This document shows positions 19,768 through 29,595 of a stretch of DNA of 63,269 nt, one piece after another. Location of the stretch: contig RQSC01000028.1 of assembly GCA_013416795.1 (NCBI GenBank), forward strand, positions 342,534 to 405,802. Direction: 5' to 3'. Under the pieces are notes generated by a model that saw only the letters and a list, made by a program, of their open reading frames with translations, was not told where the DNA came from and made no database searches. This stretch comes from Prasinococcaceae sp. CCMP 1430 (Eukaryota; Prasinodermophyta; Palmophyllophyceae; Prasinococcales; Prasinococcaceae). The translations under genes and the position numbers were made by a program. The number at the start of each line of letters is the position of its first letter. Position 1 is the stretch's first letter.

Positions 19768-20949
19768 ATGGCGGCGCCGGGCGGCGGCGAGCACTGCAGC
19801 GCGCTCATCGAGGCGCTGCTCGGGGAGTGCGCGTCGACGCCGCGGCAGTACGCCTCGGCCGCCACGGGACTCGCCAGCGTCGCGTGCTGGGTCGCTGCCG
19901 AGCTGCCGCAGATTTACGCGAACTACCGCGCGGGTGCGGCAGACGCCATGGCGCCCGCATTCCTCGCGGCGTGGCTGGTAGGCGACGTCCTCAACGTGGT
20001 GGGCACCACACTCACGGACGCGCTGCCGACCATGCGCTACGTCGCGGTACTGTACACGGCCACCACCGCCGTGCTCGCCGTGCAGTTCTTGTATTATCGC
20101 TACAGCGCGCGGCGAGCGCGCGCGGGGCGTGCGGGTGCCGCCGACGGCGTGCTCGCTGAGGTCGCGGCGGAGAGCACACCACTGCTCGGCGAGTCAGGGC
20201 GCAAACCCTCCATGCCGCTCCTCATGCCTGGTGTGGAGGGGCCGACCGCCATCCCGTCGGTACAGCGGTCGCTGCCGCACCCGTCCCCCGCGTACATGGG
20301 CTCCTTCCGCACACTTGCAGTGGCATCTCCCGGGCGCTCGTTGACGCTCTCACGTACTGTGCCGTCAACACGCGATGGCGAGATGAGGGCGGACGAGGCC
20401 GGAGGCAGCGATGGTGCGGACGATCCTGAGAGCGGCGGCGGAGAGGGGATGGATGATGGCCCGCGCATGCTCGGCAGCTCACGAGCCAGCGCGACGCTAC
20501 GCGCGGCAGGCGCCGGCCTGGCGTGCGTGCAGCTGGCGGTGCTCGCAACGCGCGCGACGAAGGGCGACGGCGCACCCGGTGCGCCGCTGCTGCGGCGGGC
20601 GTTGCTCACCGCGGCGAGCGCGCAAACACGCGGAGGGAATAGCTCCTCCCTCGTCGGGGAGGGGCTTGGATGGTGCATGGCCGCCATCTATACAGGCGGG
20701 CGTGTCCCTCAGATCATACAGAACTTCAGGCGGCGCAGCGTCGAGTCTCTCAGCCTGGCAATGTTCCTTTTCGCCATAGCGGCCAATTCGACCTACGTGG
20801 CATCGATCCTGCTGGACTCGGTAGAGTGGGAGCGCGTGCGGCCCTCGCTGCCGTGGCTCGTGGACGCCGTCGCGTGTATGGTGCTCGATGTGGTCATCTG
20901 GGCACAGTACACGGCATACTCCTCCGCCGGCTCAAAGCCCGAGCAGTGA
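19768..20949 (+). CDS. PQ-loop repeat transporter (PQLC2/YPQ1, SLC66A1 type)
   Basis: One exon, 393 residues, ATG at 19768-19770 just after the gap. Two PQ-loop repeats are visible, one with AAELPQIYANYRAG near residue 50 and one with GGRVPQIIQNFRRRSVESLS near residue 315. Seven hydrophobic segments are split 3+4 around a hydrophilic loop of about 170 residues. PQLC2/Ypq1 proteins export cationic amino acids (lysine, arginine) from lysosome or vacuole; the repeat spacing and the RSVESLS motif support this subgroup over KDEL receptor or SWEET proteins. The central loop is longer than usual. It converges with the HPS5-like gene, 90 bases between stop codons. Confidence 0.88.
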   Translation: MAAPGGGEHCSALIEALLGECASTPRQYASAATGLASVACWVAAELPQIYANYRAGAADAMAPAFLAAWLVGDVLNVVGTTLTDALPTMRYVAVLYTATTAVLAVQFLYYRYSARRARAGRAGAADGVLAEVAAESTPLLGESGRKPSMPLLMPGVEGPTAIPSVQRSLPHPSPAYMGSFRTLAVASPGRSLTLSRTVPSTRDGEMRADEAGGSDGADDPESGGGEGMDDGPRMLGSSRASATLRAAGAGLACVQLAVLATRATKGDGAPGAPLLRRALLTAASAQTRGGNSSSLVGEGLGWCMAAIYTGGRVPQIIQNFRRRSVESLSLAMFLFAIAANSTYVASILLDSVEWERVRPSLPWLVDAVACMVLDVVIWAQYTAYSSAGSKPEQ

Positions 20950-21039
20950 GCGCGCGCGCTGTGCTGGGCGACGTCGCAGCTCTAGAATGTTGTACCTTAT
21001 GCACACTTGTTGCACTCTTCCACATCGAGCGCACTCTTA

Positions 21040-23841
21040 TTATCCGGGGTAGTTCAGCACAGCCGCGCACACGGCGGAGGCGGCATCGGCCGCCGCACCG
21101 CCGCGCGCCTCGAGCTCCTCGAGCGCAGCGATCGACTCGGGCGCACCGAGCGCTGCTGCCACCGCCCGCGCGCCGAGCGTAGCCACACCAGCGCGCGATG
21201 CAAGCACGGCAAGTCGAGTGCAACGCTTGGCCGACAACGCGGGGCGCACGCGCAGCGCAAGTGCGAGAAATCCGGCTACGTGCTCAGCCGGGGGGGAGTG
21301 CGCGCCTGAGGCACCCTCACCCGCCTCGGGCGGCACGAGGAGGTCCGCAAGTGGCACGTACGTGTCGCCCTCGAGAGCAAGCTCTGTAGCAGCTTCGAAG
21401 GCGCTGTCGTCCAGCCGCCACTCGAACGGCGGCAATTCCTGCCCCTTGTACCCGTCGGCCTCTATTTCGGCCTCGGCCTCTCCATGCGCGGTCGCGCCTG
21501 TCGATTGCGACACATCGTCAACGCTCAGGTCCAATCCACGAGCGTCTTGACCGCCTCGGCCTCCGGCCCGCGCGTCATCGCCGACACGGTCCTCAGCACC
21601 GCTCTCGTGCGCGTGGCCGTTGATGCCACCGTCCGCACCGACGCTGTCAGGCGAGGGCAGAGGCCAGGCCTCATGTCCGTTGTCATGCTCGCGATTCTCG
21701 CACAGCTCTGTTTCCTCGCGCCGTCTCCTGTCCATCTCGTCGAGTTCCTCCCGCGTCGGCGCTGGTGGTGGCATGATGCCACAGCTTTCCTCTTCCTCCG
21801 CGTGTGGAGCCCCCAACTGGGCCTGCACTGCCTCTGTCCCAGCGGCGTCTTGCTCGGCGACACCAGTTCCTGCGGCCGCGCAAACGGCGCTCGTCGACGA
21901 CGCCAGCACCGCTGGAGCTGCACTGGGTATTTCGGGCTTGGCACTGATGTCTGCAACGCGTGCCTTCTTCCTCTTCTTTTTCTGCGTTTTCTTGCGCGGT
22001 GCGAGCAGCTCGGGCTCCGCGAGCGCGTCCACCTGCGGCAGCGACGTCGCTTCCTCCCCCTCCCCGTCGGCATTACCTCGGGCTGCAGCCGCCGACGTGC
22101 CTCCCTGTCGGGACCGCAGCACTTGTGCTGTTGGCCGACTCCGTTCGATCTCATCCGAGCGCCGCTGCTGGTTCTCCCGCTGCTCCTGCGGTGGCGACTG
22201 CTCGCTTTTCTCCGAGTCGACCTGCACGCACGCGGCTTCGGCGCCAGAGCTGATGCCACCGCCGCCGCCGCTGACCCGAGTCCCGTGCGCAGCGCTGGTT
22301 GAGGCGACGCCGCTCTCGTCGCCCGCGGCAACCACGCCGCCACGCTCTGCTCGCGCCGGTGAAACGCCTGGGGCCTCGATCTCGGCGTCGCGCTGTGGCG
22401 GGGGCGCAGGGGTGAGCGGGCGCGGCGGCGATCGAGGTGCGACGTGTGAGGCCACAGCCGCGGCGGCGCCCGCATGCATGCGCGCCTCGGCACTGTCCGC
22501 GAGGTCGTGCGCGCCAGCGGCGCGCGCGGCGTGTACATATTCCGCCGACGTGCACGGTCCGGAGATCACCCACAGCGCACTGCCGTCGGCATCAGCGTCG
22601 GTGTCGCTCGTAACAGCCGCATCCGCACCTGCGCCATCGCTTCCGAGCACATACGCGAGGCCCATCTCTGGCGCACTAGCCGCCGCTGCCGCCTGCACGC
22701 CGAGCACCTGCAGGGCGCGCCCGCTCGCTGTGTCGAGCACAGCGACGCCGCTCTCGGCGGCCGTGAGAATGAGCGGCCCAAGCGCGTGCAAGGTGCCGAA
22801 CGCCAGCGCGGGTGCAGCCTCGGGCGTCCCCAGCTTGAGCGTGCCGAGGACCCTCCCAGACGCGGACGCGCTCCACAGCCGCCGGCCGGGGCGCGCGGCG
22901 AGCAGGGCAGGCGCGTCGTCGCCAGCGCTTCCAGCCTCCACCCTCGCTCCGCCCAGCGCCGCCGCCGCCGCCTCGGCGTGGAATATCGCGCCGAGGGCCG
23001 CGTTGCGCACTTTTGTGCCCACGCGCGCCACCTCGACCTCCACCTGGCTTCGCCGCCCGCGCTGCTCCCCAGCGACTGTGCGCACACACACGCGCACAAC
23101 GGCGGCGAACTCGCGCGTGGACACGAGGAGCGGAGGCGGACCACCGGCACCAGCGTCGGCGTCAGTACTGCGCTCGCGTCCCTGCTCGCGCTCCTGCTCG
23201 CCCGCGGTGGGCGTGGGTGCGAAGCCGAGCTGCACGGCGGCCTGCGGCGCGGGCAGGAGCGTAATGGACGCGATCGCGGTCCAGCCACCGCTGGCGCTGC
23301 CCCCGCCTCCGCTGCCCACGCTACCGCCGCCACCTGCGCGCGCGCTGAAGACGGCCAGCCGCCCGGCGTCGTCCGCTGCAGCGAGTGCGCTGCCATCGGC
23401 TGCGAACGCGAGCGCTGCGATTGCGCGGCCACGCAGTGCTCCCAAGCGCGCGCGCACTGCGCCGGCGTCGGCTGCGCCGACGGCGACCAGTCGCACGCCG
23501 CCGCTGCGGCCACCAACAGCAGCGAGCTCCCCTGTGAGCGCCAGCGCTGTCGGCACCTCGTCTGCATCAGCACCCTCCGGCGCAACCACACGCACGAGCT
23601 CCACGCGCCATGCGCCGCCGACGCGCCGCGCCTCGAGCACACGCAGCGACGACGAGCCGCGCGCGCCGGCGAGCACGACGCGCGCACCCCACGGGGTTGA
23701 GCTCCTCCACCTCGAAGATGTCCTCGTCGGCGGCGGCGTGGCCGCCGCCGCCGCGCTGTGCCCGGCCGGTGCGCGGCAAGTGGCTCGCCCCGCAGTGCGC
23801 TGCGAGCACACGCTGGCACAGACATTCCCACGCACGCCCAT
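21040..23841 (-). CDS. HPS5/TECPR2-like WD40 protein
   Basis: Open frame of 933 residues from ATG 23839-23841. The N-terminal 450 residues form WD-like blades (ALALTGELAAVGGRSGGVRL, IAALAFAADGSALAAADDAGR). The diagnostic stretch is LAARPGRRLWSASASGRVLG preceded by VRNAALGAIFHA, which corresponds to the conserved ARPGSR(L/M)W block of HPS5 and TECPR2. HPS5 is a BLOC-2 subunit for lysosome-related organelles and TECPR2 an autophagy-linked factor; I cannot separate them. A long low-complexity, charged middle (about 520-830) includes the basic KKTQKKKRKKARV. The last 110 residues are a helical Ala/Leu domain (FEWRLDDSAFEAATELALEG). The first 45 codons look non-coding; a neighbouring frame with DEDIFEVEELNP is more protein-like, so a frameshift near 23690 is suspected. 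Confidence 0.6.
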   Translation of the reverse strand: MGVRGNVCASVCSQRTAGRATCRAPAGHSAAAAATPPPTRTSSRWRSSTPWGARVVLAGARGSSSLRVLEARRVGGAWRVELVRVVAPEGADADEVPTALALTGELAAVGGRSGGVRLVAVGAADAGAVRARLGALRGRAIAALAFAADGSALAAADDAGRLAVFSARAGGGGSVGSGGGGSASGGWTAIASITLLPAPQAAVQLGFAPTPTAGEQEREQGRERSTDADAGAGGPPPLLVSTREFAAVVRVCVRTVAGEQRGRRSQVEVEVARVGTKVRNAALGAIFHAEAAAAALGGARVEAGSAGDDAPALLAARPGRRLWSASASGRVLGTLKLGTPEAAPALAFGTLHALGPLILTAAESGVAVLDTASGRALQVLGVQAAAAASAPEMGLAYVLGSDGAGADAAVTSDTDADADGSALWVISGPCTSAEYVHAARAAGAHDLADSAEARMHAGAAAAVASHVAPRSPPRPLTPAPPPQRDAEIEAPGVSPARAERGGVVAAGDESGVASTSAAHGTRVSGGGGGISSGAEAACVQVDSEKSEQSPPQEQRENQQRRSDEIERSRPTAQVLRSRQGGTSAAAARGNADGEGEEATSLPQVDALAEPELLAPRKKTQKKKRKKARVADISAKPEIPSAAPAVLASSTSAVCAAAGTGVAEQDAAGTEAVQAQLGAPHAEEEESCGIMPPPAPTREELDEMDRRRREETELCENREHDNGHEAWPLPSPDSVGADGGINGHAHESGAEDRVGDDARAGGRGGQDARGLDLSVDDVSQSTGATAHGEAEAEIEADGYKGQELPPFEWRLDDSAFEAATELALEGDTYVPLADLLVPPEAGEGASGAHSPPAEHVAGFLALALRVRPALSAKRCTRLAVLASRAGVATLGARAVAAALGAPESIAALEELEARGGAAADAASAVCAAVLNYPG

Positions 23842-23847
23842 GCGCAA

Positions 23848-24307
23848 GTCCGCGCGCGGAGGCGGAGCCCACGCGCGCGCGCACGCACACGTGCGCCGTC
23901 CGCAAGATGATCAGATCTGTTACAGCAGTAGTTACAGGCGGGTAGGCGTGGGGGAGAGCCGTGCCTCGGCGGGGGAGCCGCGCGGCGGGGCGAGGGCGGG
24001 CCAGAGCTCGGTGCCCCCGCGCGACGTGCAGCGCGTGCACGCGCGGGGGGCCTCGGCGTGCAGGGTGGCGGCGTGCCCGCCTTTGTCCTGCACGCGGTCA
24101 TGGATGCCGAGCTCGTGCCGTGCACGCACATGCACACACGCACACTCGCAAATGTTGGAGTGAGTGCATGTGCGCGTGCTCGTCAAGGCACGCCGTGCCC
24201 TCGCCAGCTTGCGCAGGTACAACGTCGCGAGCCCGGCCCTCGCCTTGCGAGGGGCGGGTGCACGCGCCGCGCAGCGGAGCTCGTCCTCCCGGCGCCAGCG
24301 ATTAGTG
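23848..24307. other. Spacer between the HPS5-like and DHYC genes
   Basis: About 460 bases containing the promoter of the HPS5-like gene and the 3' UTR of the palmitoyltransferase, both on the minus strand. A short AT-richer patch (GATCAGATCTGTTACAGCAGT, 23908-23928) stands out. I see no further coding segment. Confidence 0.5.
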
Positions 24308-26056
24308 TCAGCCGCCCCGACGGGAGGAGCACTTCTTGGGGCCGTCCGGTGCCACCTCGATGCCGTGCGAGCCATGCTTGAAGAAGCGCCGCATGTTCTC
24401 GTACGAGCCGCGGTCGTACGGGTTGCCACTGGCGTTGAAATGCGCGCGCATGTCCTCCGCGGTGAGAATGTTGCGCGCCACGCCGTTCATTTGGTAGCAG
24501 GTGAGAGCGAGGACTGAGATCAGGCCGAAGCCGTCCACGGCGAAGAATGTGAGGATGGAGCTATGGTACACTATCAGATGGCTCATCGCCTTGCCGGACC
24601 CCCATGGCATGTCGTGGTCGTAGCACACGGCGTAGATGGCCACGAGAAGCGCCACCACCATTGCGGTGGTCTCCAGCAGCAGGAAGGTCACGAAGGACCG
24701 GTGATTGCCCTTGGCGACCGGCGCGCCTGTCCACGGGCAATAGTGGTCGAACTCGAGCACGCAGCGGTTGGTCACGCTGTCGTGCTTGGCGCGTGGCGGC
24801 TTGACTACCTTGCAGGTCGGGCACAGCCGCTGCCAATCGGACGCGTTCAGGACGGCGATCTCCTCGGCCGACAAGCCACGCGCACCGGGGCCCTTGTTGC
24901 CACCGATGGGGACGTAGCCGGGGTCGGTGGTGGATGCGTGGTAGAGGAGCGCGAGGCCGGACGACACCGTGGCGAAGACGATGAGCATGCCGAAGGTCAC
25001 CACTATGCTGCCGCTCGCCGTGCCCTCCATGGGCAGGCCGTCCGGCGCGAGCTGCATGCCGCTACTGAATCGGAAGTTCCGCAGCGCGAAAAAGAATAGC
25101 GTCGTCAGACCGATGATAAAGGCCCACAGGCCCGGCGCCATCCCCTCCATGCCCTTGCACTTGCGGCGCTTGCTCTGCCTGATCGACTTCTTCTGACGGT
25201 CGATGAAGAGAGCGATGTGGCCGTGCCCCCCGTCGCGCGCGAGGTCCGCGGCCGTCTTGCCTGCTTTCTCGGTATCGTCGAGCACGCGCTCCGATGAGGT
25301 TGCAAGCAAGAGAAGGCGCGAAGCCTCGAAGTTGCCTTTGACGGCCGCCCAGTGCAGCGCCATGCACCCCTCGTTGTCCTTCCGCTCGAGGTCCGCACCG
25401 AGGAACATTAGCAAGCGTGTCGTGTCACCAAAGTTCTTGTAGGCCGCCCAGTGTAGCGGCGTGCGTCCCGCGCTATCCAGCACTTCCCAGTCGGCCTCCC
25501 AGCGGTGCACAAGGTGCCAGATCAGGGCAGTCGCACCGTACTGCGCGGCCACATGCATGGCAGTGTACCCTTGGTTGTCCGCGAGCAAGAGCGAGGCCCC
25601 CGAGGAAAGTAGCAGGTCCAGCGCTTGCGTCGAGCCGCGGACCGCCGCCCAGTGGATCGCACCCTGCTCGCTCACGCTGTCACGCGCGTCAATCACCGCG
25701 CCCGCGTCCAGCAGCAGCTGCACGACAGCTGTGCGGTTGTTGAGCGCGGCCCACTGCAGCGCGTGGTAGCCGGTGGCGTCCTTCGCCTGCACGTCGACCT
25801 CGGCCTTGTTCGCGAGGAGCTCGCGCACCTTGTCCGCCTCCCCCATCGCACACGCGGTGAAGAGCTGCTCCTGCGGCGTTTTCTCCGCCTCTTTCGCCTC
25901 CTTGGCCGCGCTCCCGGCGCCCACGCCCGCGTCATCTTGCGCCTGCTGCTGCTGCTGCTGCTGCTGGTCCCGCTGGTGGTCCTGCTGCTGGCCTGTGGCG
26001 CCGCCGGCGCCCTCCACCCCGGCGCCTCGCCCTGCGGCCCCGCCCGGCGCATACAT
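24308..26056 (-). CDS. Ankyrin-repeat DHYC palmitoyltransferase, Akr1 type
   Basis: One exon, 582 residues from ATG 26054-26056. A Gln-rich N-terminus (eight consecutive Q) is followed by about six ankyrin repeats (residues 65-290: GYHALQWAALNNRTAVVQLL, GAIHWAAVRGSTQALDLLL, GRTPLHWAAYKNF and others), then two membrane helices, the cysteine-rich domain, and two more helices. The catalytic motif is DHYC (Asp437-Cys440), not DHHC. Several zinc-ligand cysteines are replaced: KHDSVTNRC where others have KHC..C.RC, and GAPVAKGNHR where others have NNCVG. This degenerate pattern is that of yeast Akr1, whose DHYC enzyme is active on casein kinases, so it is unlikely to be dead. It acts on Golgi membranes in fungi; here location is inferred. 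Confidence 0.9.
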   Translation of the reverse strand: MYAPGGAAGRGAGVEGAGGATGQQQDHQRDQQQQQQQQAQDDAGVGAGSAAKEAKEAEKTPQEQLFTACAMGEADKVRELLANKAEVDVQAKDATGYHALQWAALNNRTAVVQLLLDAGAVIDARDSVSEQGAIHWAAVRGSTQALDLLLSSGASLLLADNQGYTAMHVAAQYGATALIWHLVHRWEADWEVLDSAGRTPLHWAAYKNFGDTTRLLMFLGADLERKDNEGCMALHWAAVKGNFEASRLLLLATSSERVLDDTEKAGKTAADLARDGGHGHIALFIDRQKKSIRQSKRRKCKGMEGMAPGLWAFIIGLTTLFFFALRNFRFSSGMQLAPDGLPMEGTASGSIVVTFGMLIVFATVSSGLALLYHASTTDPGYVPIGGNKGPGARGLSAEEIAVLNASDWQRLCPTCKVVKPPRAKHDSVTNRCVLEFDHYCPWTGAPVAKGNHRSFVTFLLLETTAMVVALLVAIYAVCYDHDMPWGSGKAMSHLIVYHSSILTFFAVDGFGLISVLALTCYQMNGVARNILTAEDMRAHFNASGNPYDRGSYENMRRFFKHGSHGIEVAPDGPKKCSSRRGG

Positions 26057-26525
26057 GTCGACGCATCGCCCCCATCGCGCGGCGGCGCCCACCCGCCCGA
26101 GCCCAGCGAAACACCCCTGCGCGCGCGGACGCCGCGCCGCTTGACCCGGGCTGCCCGCGGGCGCTGCTGGGGGTGAGAGCCCGGAAGCGACGGCGACGAA
26201 ATTCCGGCTCGCGGAAAGTTTGCGCAATCTTTTGCGCGGTGAAAGGCGCCGATCGAGCGCCGCGTCTTTTTGATTGCGCGTATTTTGCCTGGTATTTTTT
26301 GCGATTTTCTTTTTGTACGAGCTCGCGCGACGCGGCTGCTGCTGCTGCTTGGTCGCCACGTCGTCGGCCGCCTCGGCGTACGTCTCGATTGCATTACGGA
26401 GAGCACGCGCCTCCGCCTTGAGGGAGAGCGCCCTTGCCGTCGGGATCGCGCATGCGCGCGCCTCCTGTGGGCCGCGTGGGGCGAGGCACGCCCGCACGCG
26501 CAGAGTCTTATTGCCCCGTGCCATG
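26057..26525. other. Promoter region of the DHYC gene and 3' UTR of the PH-armadillo gene
   Basis: About 470 bases, both flanking genes on the minus strand. The stretch 26260-26325 is T-rich on the plus strand (TTTTTGATTGCGCGTATTTT and following), one of the least GC-rich patches in the window. It probably marks the core promoter. No coding exon recognised. Confidence 0.5.
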
Positions 26526-28823
26526 TTACACCAGGTTGGCCATCGCAACCGCCGCCGCCTGCAGCAGCGCCTCGCTCTTCACCGTGGGCGGCGCGGTCGC
26601 CTTCGCCGCTGCGAGCCGCTCGCCGATGGCGTCGGAGGCGCCGACGGCGTCGAGCTCACTCTTGAGCGCGCTGTCCTTGGCGAGCTGTGCGATGGCCATG
26701 CACACGGCGGCCTGCGTCGCTGCATCGCCCTGACGCAGCAGTATCACCAGCGTGGCTGGCAGGCCAGCCTCGCGTACGGTCTTCGCGTTGTCGGCGTTGG
26801 TGCACAGGTTGGCCACGACCTTGGTGGACACCAGTCGCACACCTTGAGGATTCCTCGTGTCAGTGATGAAGCCGACCGCGGCAGTGAGCACGCCCGCCGC
26901 TGCCAGCTCAACTTCGTGGCCTAGCGACAGATTCAGGAAGAGCGAGAGCGCTGCCTCGAGCACGTCGGCCTCCTTCCTGGAGTTGCACTTTGTGACAACG
27001 CTCACTGTCATGTCCACCACGCCCGCATCGAAGGCAGCCTCGGCAGCGCGTGCGTCTGCAGCCATGTTGGTGAGCGCCTGCGCGGCGCGCACGTAAAGCT
27101 GGCGCTGCTGTGCCGTCAGCGCCCCTCCGCCGCTGACGACGCCCGCCATTGCCGAAAGTACGACCACCAACGACTTGACGAGGCCTGCCTCAGCCATTAC
27201 CTCGGCATTCGCAGGCTCGCTCGATGCGACATTGCCCATCGCGCGGCACACGCTAGCACGCGCTGCCATAGCTTCCTCACTGTCATTGCCGAGCACTCTC
27301 GCGAAGCGCTCGAGCACGCGAGGGCGCACGCAGGCGCGCTTGCCCTCGCGCGTGCACGCAAGGTTGGCAAGCGCTGCGGCGAGATTCCCGACCAGCTTGG
27401 TACCGGCGCGCGAGTGATCGGTGAAGGCGGCAATGAGTGAGTCCGAAACACGCGTGGACGTCAGCGCCTCGCGGCCAACATCTGCCGTGGCCAAATTCGC
27501 GGCGAGCACGGCGGCGTAGTTCATGATGTCGTCAGCCACCTCTTCGACGGCACCGGCGCCTGCAAGGCAAAGCGGCAGGAGCTCAGTCACGCCGCAATGC
27601 ACCAGCGCACGCTTGCACTCCGCGTCCTGGGCGATGGCGCTGAGGCACGCCAGGACGGGCGCCACGCGTGCTGCGAAGCCGGTCGTCATGGTGCGCCGCA
27701 AAAGGGCCGCAAGCGCCGGGATGGTGCCCTTGGCGGCCACATAGAGCGCATTGGCTGGGGACGACATCACGACGTTGGCCAGCCCGCCAGCAGCGGCAGC
27801 AGCTGCAGGCTCCGCCGTCGTCTCAGACAGCATGTCGAGCAGAGGGTTGATCTTCGCGGCATCGACTTCGACCTTCTTTTTCCGCGCCCCTGCCCTGAAA
27901 CTCGAGGCGGCCGAGTGCACGGCCATGTTGATCGCCGCTTCCTTCTGCGCTAGCCCGCTCGCGAAGCGCTCCGCTGCCGCGCTGCGCACCGCGCTTCGGC
28001 GCGCGACAATGCCATTGCTGCTGCTTTTGGAAGGGCAACGTCCCGTATTCGCCTGGATGCTCAGATCGATCCCCTGGTCCTCTGCTCGCTTGCGTAGGCT
28101 CTTGAGCACGGCAGCGTGTGCGTCCGTGTCGACGGCCTCGCGCGCTTCAGACGCCATTACAGACGCGACCGCGTCTACACTCTCGACGGCCTCCTTCGCC
28201 GCGACGATCTCAGGCTCTGCCGCCGCCGCCGCCTCCGCTGCCTCGGACTCGCGAGTCTCGGCCCGTTCGGACGCGTCGGCCGCGCCCGCTGCCTCGGTCG
28301 GCGCCTCATCGGGCGCTGCGCTCTCGTCTTCTTGGATGCACGTACCCACGGCGTCTGCGACCGCCTCCACCAAATCCTCGATCGACTCGTCCACGTGGAC
28401 GGGCCGCGCCACACTGTCATTTCGGTGACGGCTCGCGGCCGCCTCTGCCGCGGCCTTGCGTACGGCGTCGGCCCACATCCGCGCGGCACGGGGCGTCGCC
28501 GTGCGAAAGGACCACGCGCGGTCACGCGCGCGCTTGGGGTCGCGTGCGGTCACCTCGAACACCTTGTCCTTGCTGCGCACGTCAGCGACGGTCGACAGGT
28601 CGATGGCACCCACCAGCGCCCTTCCATATGTCGGGTCGAAATAGCACAGGAGGTCGGCCTGGAGGCGCACGTAACGCTCCTGCCAGCCGCGGAAGATCAC
28701 CGGCGACTTCTTCTGCATATACGAAGCCATAATCTCAGGGATGCTCGCCTCCCATTCTGGCCTGAGCGTTGGCGGGAATTCGGCGGGCAGCGACGCCGAC
28801 TTGGTGCGCACGCGCGGCTCCAT
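26526..28823 (-). CDS. PH domain plus armadillo-repeat protein
   Basis: One exon, 765 residues from ATG 28821-28823. A pleckstrin-homology domain occupies about residues 25-120: KKSPVIFRGWQERYVRLQAD, LLCYFDP, GAIDLSTVADV, and the closing helix with ARMWADAVRKAA. A Glu/Ala-rich linker (about 130-240) follows, then about ten armadillo repeats from 290 to the end (NALYVAAKGTIPALAALL, VGNLAAALANLACTREGKRA, LVSTKVVANLCTNADNAKTV). PH domains usually bind phosphoinositides and armadillo stacks bind peptides, so a membrane-recruited scaffold is the simplest reading. I know no well-studied family with exactly this order. The promoter is shared with fimbrin on the other strand. Confidence 0.85.
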   Translation of the reverse strand: MEPRVRTKSASLPAEFPPTLRPEWEASIPEIMASYMQKKSPVIFRGWQERYVRLQADLLCYFDPTYGRALVGAIDLSTVADVRSKDKVFEVTARDPKRARDRAWSFRTATPRAARMWADAVRKAAAEAAASRHRNDSVARPVHVDESIEDLVEAVADAVGTCIQEDESAAPDEAPTEAAGAADASERAETRESEAAEAAAAAEPEIVAAKEAVESVDAVASVMASEAREAVDTDAHAAVLKSLRKRAEDQGIDLSIQANTGRCPSKSSSNGIVARRSAVRSAAAERFASGLAQKEAAINMAVHSAASSFRAGARKKKVEVDAAKINPLLDMLSETTAEPAAAAAAGGLANVVMSSPANALYVAAKGTIPALAALLRRTMTTGFAARVAPVLACLSAIAQDAECKRALVHCGVTELLPLCLAGAGAVEEVADDIMNYAAVLAANLATADVGREALTSTRVSDSLIAAFTDHSRAGTKLVGNLAAALANLACTREGKRACVRPRVLERFARVLGNDSEEAMAARASVCRAMGNVASSEPANAEVMAEAGLVKSLVVVLSAMAGVVSGGGALTAQQRQLYVRAAQALTNMAADARAAEAAFDAGVVDMTVSVVTKCNSRKEADVLEAALSLFLNLSLGHEVELAAAGVLTAAVGFITDTRNPQGVRLVSTKVVANLCTNADNAKTVREAGLPATLVILLRQGDAATQAAVCMAIAQLAKDSALKSELDAVGASDAIGERLAAAKATAPPTVKSEALLQAAAVAMANLV

Positions 28824-29595
28824 GGCGGCCACGTGCCGCGCGCCCGACGGACCCAGCGAGCGAGGAAGCTTCTGCGCGCGCGCCCCCGCGCGCGCGCGCG
28901 TGCCCTTTCGGCGCCGGGCGCGCGTGCATGGTACGCTCATATGTGGAACAATGCCCGTTCGAAATGCATTGAAATCACACCTTGTAGAATATCGATCCAC
29001 GTCTCGTTCCCCCGCGCCGCGGTCCGTTCCCCCTCGCGCGCGCGCGCGCGCGGCCGTTTCGGTGCCGGCGTGCGCATTCGCGCGCACGCCCGTGCGCGCT
29101 CGCGCCCGCACATGCAAACACACCGAGTCAAACACGCACGCACCCTCCACGCATATGGAGAGACGGAGAGACGCGCGCCCCGGCCGAGAGCGCTGCGCGC
29201 GCGCGCGGCGCTGCGCAGCAGCACCGACAGCCGCGCTCTGGCGCGCGCGCGTGAGTGTGCGGCGACAGTGCGCATGATGCGGCAGCTCGGGCGCGCCCGC
29301 GTGCGCACACAGCGCGCGCGGCGCGCGAGCGCGCGCGCCACCGCACGCGGCGGGCAGGCGTGGCAGGGAAAGGAGGGGGAGGGGACTGGGGGGCGAGGCG
29401 GGCGCGGCGCGCGTGCGCAGGGCGGGGTGGGGTGGGTTGAGACGTGACCAAGGCCACAGAGTTCGCTGTACGCCGTCCGGTCACGCGCCCCTGCAACGGC
29501 GCTGGCGCTGACGGCAGTAACGACGCAGCCGCTGCCCGCCGCTGCCCGCCGTCGCTGCGCCGTCCGCCGTGGCCTTGACGCGCACTGCTGAAGTC
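28824..29595. promoter_or_regulatory. Divergent promoter region between PH-armadillo gene and fimbrin
   Basis: About 770 bases. Near the PH-armadillo start lies an AT-richer patch (ATGTGGAACAATGCCCG and downstream to 29000). The rest is alternating CG/GC and Arg-like repeats, with GA/GGGG stretches at 29360-29440. I find no exon that fits either gene with confidence. Confidence 0.4.

Noticed and set aside
21620-24163. Long plus-strand open frame of 847 codons antisense to the HPS5-like gene
   Set aside because: Ser/Ala/Pro/Thr-rich composition with no domain; it is the mirror of an Ala/Arg/Gly-rich gene in high-GC DNA, where long shadow frames are expected.
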